Shown in pieces: positions 7,347 to 11,691 of a stretch of DNA of 11,691 bases; position 1 is the stretch's first letter; each line of letters opens with the position of its first letter. The position numbers and the translations under genes are program-made. This DNA is from an uncultured Christensenella sp. (GTDB lineage: Bacteria; Bacillota; Clostridia; Christensenellales; Borkfalkiaceae). Below the pieces are notes generated by a model. It saw only the letters and a list, made by a program, of their open reading frames with translations, had not been told where the DNA came from and did no database searches. The stretch lies in assembly GCA_910586365.1 (NCBI GenBank), contig CAJUGP010000048.1, positions 1-11,691 of the forward strand, written 5' to 3'.

Positions 7347-8182
7347 TTGAACACCTCCCGAAACAGTTCGTCCAAGCTTTTTCCTTCCTTCTCCCGAATT
7401 TCCGCAACGGGCGCGTTAAGCGCGATCGCGCCTTTGCGCAGAAAGACCGCATGCGTTAAAATCGGCTCGATATCCGCAATCAGATGCGTGCAAAGGAAAA
7501 TCGTCGCGTTTTCGGGCTTATTCGCCATGATCGTATCGAGAATAAACTCGCGCGCCGCAGGATCGACCCCCGCGATCGGTTCGTCGAGGATATACAATTT
7601 GGCATCGCGCGACATGGTAAGGAGCAAGCCGAGCTTTTCTTTATTCCCCTTGGAGAGCGCTTTTATTTTCTGTTTTAACTGAATGCCGAGCCGTGCCAAT
7701 AACTGCTCGCATTTTTGTTTGTTGAAATCGGGAAAGAAATCGGAATAATAGGCGATTTGCTGTTCCACACGCATCCAGTTACACAAATAATTAGCGTCGG
7801 GAAGATATGCCGTAACCGCTTTCGTCTGCGGTCCGGGGCGTTTCCCGTCAATCAGAATTTCGCCGCCGTTCGGTTGCAGCATGCCCATCGCAAGTTTGAT
7901 AAGCGTCGTCTTGCCGCTGCCGTTCGGTCCCAACAATCCGACGACCCCCCCCCGCGGCACGCGCAGATTCACGTTGGTCAGCGCCGCAAATTTATCGTAA
8001 TTTTTGTTGACGCCTCTGCATTCAAAAATACAATCCTCGAACCGCGATTGAGAAAACTCCGAAAAGACCGAGCCGCGCGAACGGCTGTTTTCTTCGGCAG
8101 GCGCGGCGGCGTCCGCCTGCGTCACATTATTTTGTTTTTCTGCGTTTTCGGGTTCGATCTTGTTTTCGTTTTGCGTTTCCAT
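7340..8182 (-). CDS. ABC exporter ATPase, YtrB-like
   Basis: Hydrolyses ATP for the ABC-2 permease that follows. From the ATG at 8182 the protein is 280 aa. Walker A GPNGSGKT is at 85-92 (K91), Walker B LYILDEP at 196-202 (D200/E201) and the H-loop is H233. The signature is degenerate, LSKGN (176-180) instead of LSGGQ, and the Q-loop region reads AYLPDANYL (125-133) with no glutamine; both are usual in the YtrB-like group. The first 50 or so residues are a polar Asn/Gln/Glu-rich extension, probably disordered, which most relatives lack. GGGAGG (8187-8192) precedes the chosen ATG by 4 nt; an in-frame TTG at 8194 has no ribosome site. The GntR-family regulator that often accompanies such pairs is absent from the window. 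Family certain, substrate unknown. Confidence 0.88.
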   Translation of the reverse strand: METQNENKIEPENAEKQNNVTQADAAAPAEENSRSRGSVFSEFSQSRFEDCIFECRGVNKNYDKFAALTNVNLRVPRGGVVGLLGPNGSGKTTLIKLAMGMLQPNGGEILIDGKRPGPQTKAVTAYLPDANYLCNWMRVEQQIAYYSDFFPDFNKQKCEQLLARLGIQLKQKIKALSKGNKEKLGLLLTMSRDAKLYILDEPIAGVDPAAREFILDTIMANKPENATIFLCTHLIADIEPILTHAVFLRKGAIALNAPVAEIREKEGKSLDELFREVFKW

Positions 8183-8212
8183 ATCTCCTCCCAAAATTTT
8201 TTCACAAATTTT

Positions 8213-8240
8213 ATTATATACTCCTCAACGAATTTGTCAA
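8213..8240 (-). promoter_or_regulatory. Consensus sigma-A promoter of the ABC exporter pair
   Basis: On the minus strand TTGACA (8240-8235) and TATAAT (8218-8213) are both exact consensus hexamers with a 16-nt spacer. The start should fall near 8206, about 24 nt before the ATPase ATG. The exporter pair is therefore transcribed separately from the RHH gene, which has its own terminator upstream of this promoter. Confidence 0.88.
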
Positions 8241-8261
8241 GCCCTCATTACAACTTTTTTG

Positions 8262-8284
8262 AATTATGTGTGACATAATACTAT
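8262..8284. repeat. 23-nt element, copy A (intergenic)
   Basis: Plus strand: AATTATGT, G, TGACATA, A, TACTAT. A second copy at 10894-10916 differs at only two positions. It lies between the RHH-gene terminator and the exporter promoter, its centre about 67 nt upstream of the predicted exporter transcription start. Inside is the dyad TATGTGTGACATA, which is one base from perfect here and perfect in copy B. Function unknown. Confidence 0.6.
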
Positions 8285-8294
8285 TAAAAAATAG

Positions 8295-8320
8295 AAAAAC
8301 CGCATTTTACTGCGGTTTTT
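8295..8320 (-). terminator. Rho-independent terminator overlapping the end of the RHH gene
   Basis: AAAAACCGCA (8295-8304) pairs with TGCGGTTTTT (8311-8320) around a 6-nt loop. Read leftward, the stem ends in a T run. The upstream arm is made of the last codons of the RHH gene, and the TAA stop (8307-8309) lies in the loop. It ends the SPFH/RHH transcript. Confidence 0.82.
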
Positions 8321-8507
8321 CCATCTCTTCTTCGTTTGACTGTTCTCTTTTTCCCGCTTTGCGGCGCTTCACACTTTCGGTCAGCAAAAATTCGATTTGT
8401 CCGTTCAGCGAACGGAAATCCTCTTCCGCCCACCGCGCAAGCTCAGCATAAAGCGTCGGCGACACCCGTAACGGTATTTGTTTTTTGCTCTCTTGATCGT
8501 TTTTCAA
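8307..8507 (-). CDS. Small ribbon-helix-helix (Arc/CopG-like) protein
   Basis: Probable DNA-binding protein of 66 aa. Residues 10-14 (QIPLR) would form the strand of a ribbon-helix-helix fold, 17-29 the first helix (TLYAELARWAEED) and 33-46 the second, which carries the SLNGQIEFLL pattern usual in Arc/CopG/HicB-type proteins. The tail is polar, rich in Glu and Gln. Translation must begin at a TTG (8505-8507), as no ATG or GTG precedes the domain; GCGGGGAT lies upstream. The gene starts only 13 nt after the SPFH stop, so the two are cotranscribed and probably coupled. No toxin gene is nearby, so a toxin-antitoxin role is not supported. Autorepression through the palindrome at the SPFH promoter is a reasonable guess. 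Confidence 0.82.
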   Translation of the reverse strand: MKNDQESKKQIPLRVSPTLYAELARWAEEDFRSLNGQIEFLLTESVKRRKAGKREQSNEEEMEKPQ

Positions 8508-8520
8508 AACAATCCCCGCA

Positions 8521-9453
8521 TCAATAAATGCTGCCGCTGTTCACGACGGGCTGCGCGTCGCGGTTTCCGCAGAGAACGACAAGAAGATTGCTTACCATTT
8601 GCGCTTTGCGCTCGTCGTCCAATTCCACGATCTGTTCTTCCGACAAGCGGTTCAGCGCCATTTGAACCATGGAAACGGCGCCCTCTACGATTTTCTGACG
8701 CGCGGCGATGATCGCGGACGCCTGCTGGCGCTGCAACATGGCGGCGGCAATTTCGGGCGCGTATGCCAAGTGAGAAATTCGCGCTTCGAGCACTTCCAAG
8801 CCCGCCATATCGACGCGCGCCTGCAATTCTTCTTTAAGAATGTTCGCCACTTCCTGCGCACTGCCGCGCAGCGACTTTTCGTCGCCGTTGGAAGAAACGT
8901 CGTAAGGGTATTGCCGCGCGACTTGACGGATCGCCGCATCGCACTGCGTGGAAAGATAAGCCATGTAATTATCGACGTTGAACACCGCGCAAGCAGTGTT
9001 CGTAATGCGCCAGATCACGACGACCGAAATTTCGATCGGATTACCCTCTTCGTCGTTTACCTTTTGCTTATCGTTATTCAGTGTCATCGCTTTGAGCGAA
9101 AGTTTCTTCGTGATCCCCGCCATTCCGCGCGCGGGATTGACCGACGAACAGAACGGATTGACCCAGAAAAACCCTTCGCGCTTCAACGTACCGTAATATT
9201 TACCGAAGAGCGTGAGCACATACGCCTCATTGGGCTGCAAAAGCTTGAATCCCCCGATCATCACCACCGCAACGACCAACAGGACAACGCCCGCGAACGT
9301 GACCGCAACAAACGCATCGTTCGCGTACTTATCGGCAAGCATCAGCCCGATAACGATCAGCACGATGCTTACAACCGTCAGCAGCAAGAAAACAGCGAAC
9401 ATCAGCCAACCGTTTTTCTCACGCACGTTCTTTTCCGTAAACTGCTTTTCCAT
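8521..9453 (-). CDS. SPFH/band-7 domain membrane protein
   Basis: Member of the stomatin/prohibitin/flotillin superfamily, 310 aa. Two adjacent N-terminal membrane helices (16-39 and 48-68) are followed by the SPFH domain (about 72-260). That begins LQPNEAYVLTLFGKYYGTL with a GFFWVNPF stretch, and it ends in an Ala/Gln-rich helix (ARISHLAYAPEIAAAMLQRQ) leading into a probable coiled region. Such proteins oligomerise and organise membrane domains; the specific role here is unknown. GGAGG lies 4 nt before the ATG at 9453. It is the first gene of a two-gene operon with the RHH protein, a pairing I recall from other Gram-positive genomes. No NfeD partner, common beside flotillin-type genes, is present in the window. 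Confidence 0.9.
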   Translation of the reverse strand: MEKQFTEKNVREKNGWLMFAVFLLLTVVSIVLIVIGLMLADKYANDAFVAVTFAGVVLLVVAVVMIGGFKLLQPNEAYVLTLFGKYYGTLKREGFFWVNPFCSSVNPARGMAGITKKLSLKAMTLNNDKQKVNDEEGNPIEISVVVIWRITNTACAVFNVDNYMAYLSTQCDAAIRQVARQYPYDVSSNGDEKSLRGSAQEVANILKEELQARVDMAGLEVLEARISHLAYAPEIAAAMLQRQQASAIIAARQKIVEGAVSMVQMALNRLSEEQIVELDDERKAQMVSNLLVVLCGNRDAQPVVNSGSIY

Positions 9454-9469
9454 AAATCCTCCGAATTTA

Positions 9470-9495
9470 ATATGATTATGATATCAAAATCATAT
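9470..9495. promoter_or_regulatory. 26-bp near-perfect palindrome, candidate operator of SPFH/RHH operon
   Basis: Arms ATATGATT (9470-9477) and AATCATAT (9488-9495) are exact inverted repeats, and the centre TGATATCA (9479-9486) is itself a palindrome; 24 of 26 positions obey the symmetry. It overlaps the -10 box and the predicted start site, the classic place for a repressor. The nearby RHH protein is the obvious candidate ligand, by inference. Confidence 0.7.
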
Positions 9496-9517
9496 CACTT
9501 TTTTCCGAGTCTGTCAA
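9489..9517 (-). promoter_or_regulatory. Sigma-A promoter of the SPFH/RHH operon
   Basis: Minus strand TTGACA (9517-9512), 17-nt spacer and TATGAT (9494-9489). Predicted start near 9482, inside the palindrome, leaving about 28 nt before the SPFH ATG. It begins 35 nt beyond the ynbB stop. Confidence 0.85.
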
Positions 9518-9551
9518 CAATTTACGGGAAAATTATTTTATATTTTGCATT

Positions 9552-10775
9552 TTATAATGCGGTGAGCTTCTCTAATATCTGTTTACACGCGATTTTACAA
9601 TGTTCGTAAGTTAAACCGCCTTGAAAATAAGCCGTGTAAGGCGCACGGATCGGCGCATCGGCGGAAAGCTCCGAAGTCGCTCCCCCCACAAACGTGCCTG
9701 CCGCCATGATCACTTTGCAGTCGTAGCCGGGCATATCCCACGCCTCGGGACGCACATACGCATCGACGGGCGAACACGCCTGCACGCAGCATATAAACGC
9801 CGTAAGCTGTTCCTCCGTTTCAAAACGGACGGCGCGCGTAATATCCGCAAGCGGCTTGTCGATCGCGGGGAAATTCTCGAAGCCGAGCTCTTCCAAGCAT
9901 TTTCCGATCAAAAGTCCGCCTTTTAACGCCTGCGCCGTGGTATGCGGCGCAAGAAACACGCCTTGATAATAAGCTTGATATCCGCAAGCGTACGACCCGA
10001 TTTCGCCGCCCACCGACGGCGCGGTCAGGCGCTGTTCGACGAGCGTAAGATAGCGCTCTTTTCCCGCGACGTAACCGCCCGCGGGCGCCAAACCGCCCCC
10101 CGGATTTTTGATGAGCGAACCGACAATCACGTCCGCACCGACTTCGAGCGGCTCGCGTTTCTGCACAAATTCGCCGTAACAATTATCCACAAAAATGCAT
10201 CCGAGAAAACCGTGCTCACGCACCCGATCGCACGCCGCGCCGATTTCTTCCACCGTAAACGCATCGCGCAATTCGTAACCGCGCGAGCGTTGAATATAGA
10301 CCATTTTATATTCGCGCGCGTCAAGCGCCGACGCTACGGCGGCACAGTCGATTTTGCCGTTCTCCTTTAAGGCTACCGTATCGAAGGAAATCCCGAACTC
10401 TTCGAGCGAACCGCCCGAACCTTTTATTACGCCGCGGAGCGTATCGTAAGGCTCGCCCGTAATACAGAGCACGCGGTCGTTGGGGCGCAAGATTCCGAAG
10501 AGCGCAACGGTGAGAGCGTGCGTTCCGCTCGCCAACAAAGGCGACACGAACGCCCGTTCTGCCTGAAAAATATTTGCAAACAGCGCGCCGAGTTTTTCCC
10601 TCCCTTCGTCGCCGTAGCCGTACCCCGTCGTCTGCGCAAAATGGCGCACCGCGATGTGCTCTTCCCGAAATGCGTCGAGCACCTTTTTTTGATTGAAAAG
10701 CGCAATCTCGTCGATCGCGCGAAACCGTGCCGCAAGCGCTTTTTCCGCGCGGTCGATCCTATCTGTCGCCGTCAT
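9552..10775 (-). CDS. ynbB: YnbB-like PLP enzyme (methionine gamma-lyase family, 'aluminium resistance' family)
   Basis: A fold-type I pyridoxal-phosphate protein of 407 aa. The PLP lysine is most likely K223 in GSLIKNPGGG, and the aspartate that holds the PLP ring nitrogen is probably D197 in FVDNCYGEF. The N-terminal GYGYGDEGR (51-59) and ASGTHALTVALFG (82-94) are also hallmarks of the YnbB family. The family is usually labelled cystathionine/methionine gamma-lyase-like, but the physiological reaction is not established, so the substrate is left open. The ATG at 10775 lies inside the end of miaA (17-nt overlap), with GGAGG (10788-10792) 12 nt upstream, a rather long spacing. In Bacillus subtilis ynbB also lies close downstream of miaA, so the neighbourhood is conserved. 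No convincing terminator follows before the SPFH promoter. Confidence 0.9.
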   Translation of the reverse strand: MTATDRIDRAEKALAARFRAIDEIALFNQKKVLDAFREEHIAVRHFAQTTGYGYGDEGREKLGALFANIFQAERAFVSPLLASGTHALTVALFGILRPNDRVLCITGEPYDTLRGVIKGSGGSLEEFGISFDTVALKENGKIDCAAVASALDAREYKMVYIQRSRGYELRDAFTVEEIGAACDRVREHGFLGCIFVDNCYGEFVQKREPLEVGADVIVGSLIKNPGGGLAPAGGYVAGKERYLTLVEQRLTAPSVGGEIGSYACGYQAYYQGVFLAPHTTAQALKGGLLIGKCLEELGFENFPAIDKPLADITRAVRFETEEQLTAFICCVQACSPVDAYVRPEAWDMPGYDCKVIMAAGTFVGGATSELSADAPIRAPYTAYFQGGLTYEHCKIACKQILEKLTAL

Positions 10776-11657
10776 AAATGTTTATAACCTCCCGTGCCGC
10801 GTCCTGTATCGCCTGCGGCTGCAACATATGCAAATTCGGCAATTTTTTGAAAAAAGTCAACTGTCTTTTTGCATAACGCCTTGTATTTTGTTTAATTATG
10901 TCTGACATAGTACTATGAGAATACTCGTTTTTCAAAAATCCGACCACTTCTTTATAGCCGATTCCCTGCATGCACTGTGCGTTTTCGCCCACGCCGCGCG
11001 CCAACAGACCTTCCACCTCCTCCGTTAAACCCGCAGCCAACATTTGATCGACGCGCGCGTCGATCCTTTGGTACAGCGTTTGGCGCGGATAATCGAAGCA
11101 AAACGCCTCGTATTCGCAGCGCGGAAGCTCTTCGTCGCACTGCTCGGATTTCTTTGCCCCCGTCAGCTCGTATATCTCCAACGCGCGCACGACGCGTTTT
11201 ACGTCGTTCTCATGCAGCTTTTCCGCGCTCGCAGGATCAACGGCGCGCAGCATGGCATGCAATCGAGCGTTTCCCTCTCGAAGCGCGATTTCTTCATATT
11301 TCTCCCGTACCGTGCGATCTGCCGCGGCATTGCCGTACCCGTGCGAAAACAGCAGCGATTTCACGTAAAACCCCGTTCCGCCGCACAAAATCGGCACGTT
11401 CCCGCGCGCCGAAATCTCCTCGACGAGCGGCAAAGCCGCGCGCTCGAAATCGCTGACCGAAAAATTTTCGTTCGGTTCGACGACGTCGATCATATGGTGT
11501 ACGATTCCGCCCCGTTCCTCGAACGTCGGTTTCGCCGTGCCGATATTCAGACCGCGGTATACGAGCAGGGCGTCGCAGGATATAATTTCGCCCCCCAACC
11601 GTTTGGCGCACTCCACGGCAAGCGCGGTTTTTCCCGTAGCCGTAGCGCCGCAAATGA
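10759..11657 (-). CDS. miaA: tRNA dimethylallyltransferase MiaA, 5' end missing
   Basis: Transfers a dimethylallyl group to N6 of A37 in tRNAs that read UNN codons. From the truncated start one sees the P-loop GATATGKT (codons 11626-11649), CDALLVYRGLNIGTAKP (the conserved DxxxxYxGxxIGTAKP region), HHMIDVVEPNENFSVSDF, the GGTGFYV motif, QGIGYKEV, and the C-terminal tRNA-contacting QNTRRYAKRQLTFFK. The frame is open upstream of the P-loop until sequencing-adapter sequence begins at 11658, so only the first few residues and the start codon are lost. A GTG at 11616 lies after the P-loop and cannot be the real start. The stop overlaps ynbB. The 3' part (about 10830-10930) is AT-rich with AGA, AGG and ATA codons unlike the rest of the gene. 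Confidence 0.96.
10894..10916. repeat. 23-nt element, copy B (inside miaA)
   Basis: Plus strand: AATTATGT, C, TGACATA, G, TACTAT, matching copy A (8262-8284) at 21 of 23 positions in the same orientation. It contains two overlapping perfect dyads, TATGTC-T-GACATA and CATAGTACTATG. It lies in the miaA codons just before the conserved QNTRRYAKRQ motif, a region where MiaA sequence is variable. Confidence 0.6.
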
Positions 11658-11691
11658 AGATCGGAAGAGCGTGTGTAGGGAAAGAGTGTTA
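11658..11691. other. Illumina adapter remnant at contig end (not genomic)
   Basis: The plus strand reads AGATCGGAAGAGCGT and then GTGTAGGGAAAGAGTGT (to 11689), followed by TA. This is the reverse complement of the standard TruSeq universal adapter end, lacking a single C between the two blocks. It replaces the start of miaA and marks the end of trustworthy sequence. Confidence 0.95.

Noticed and set aside
8183..8194. TTG at 8194 as the start of the exporter ATPase
   Set aside because: The TTG overlaps the ribosome site GGGAGG that serves the ATG at 8182 and has none of its own.
8307..8507. RHH gene as the antitoxin of a toxin-antitoxin pair
   Set aside because: No small toxin-like ORF is adjacent; its partner is the SPFH gene.
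9547..9560. Hairpin GCATT/AATGC overlapping the ynbB stop as a terminator
   Set aside because: Only 5 bp, AT-rich, and followed leftward by A-rich rather than T-rich sequence.
8599..9609. A 336-codon rightward open frame antisense to the SPFH gene
   Set aside because: Composition is Arg/His/Asp-rich as in typical antisense shadows; it covers the SPFH gene, its promoter and the end of ynbB and shows no domain.
11614..11616. GTG at 11616 as the miaA start
   Set aside because: The essential P-loop lies in frame upstream of it (11626-11649), so this is an internal Val codon of a truncated gene.

Overview
The window looks like the end of a contig from a mid-GC, monoderm Bacillota genome, probably a gut-type Clostridia lineage. 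The evidence is GGAGG-type ribosome sites, near-consensus sigma-A promoters, a lipobox-bearing binding protein, a miaA-ynbB pair as found across Bacillota, and an XRE-cupin regulator heading a polyamine operon. The species cannot be named from the sequence. The last 34 bases are not genomic: they match an Illumina adapter, so the true sequence stops near 11657.

Left part (1-1180): a leftward glutamate racemase gene (murI) runs off the left edge. Divergent from it is the single-gene rpsT unit (ribosomal protein S20), with an extended -10 promoter and a strong terminator.

Centre (1250-6572): a rightward five-gene polyamine operon. A near-consensus promoter is followed by an inverted-repeat cluster that could be an operator. 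Then come an XRE-cupin regulator and potA, potB, potC and potD, the pot genes joined by 4-nt overlaps, ending at a bidirectional terminator. PotA (500 aa) and PotD (507 aa) are clearly longer than the usual family members: PotA carries a duplicated C-terminal module, and PotD has a C-terminal membrane helix in addition to its lipid anchor.

Right part (6582-11657): everything is leftward. In order of transcription there is miaA (5' end cut off at the contig end) overlapping ynbB (PLP enzyme). Next, with its own promoter and a 26-bp near-perfect palindrome over the -10 box, is a two-gene module of an SPFH/band-7 membrane protein and a small ribbon-helix-helix protein. Last, with its own consensus promoter, is a YtrB-type ABC exporter pair (ATPase and six-helix permease).

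Most genes are ordinary core or transport functions. I see no phage, CRISPR, insertion sequence, rRNA or tRNA. The points most worth checking are the adapter remnant, the enlarged PotA and PotD, the palindromic control site of the SPFH/RHH module, and a 23-nt element present once between operons and once inside miaA.
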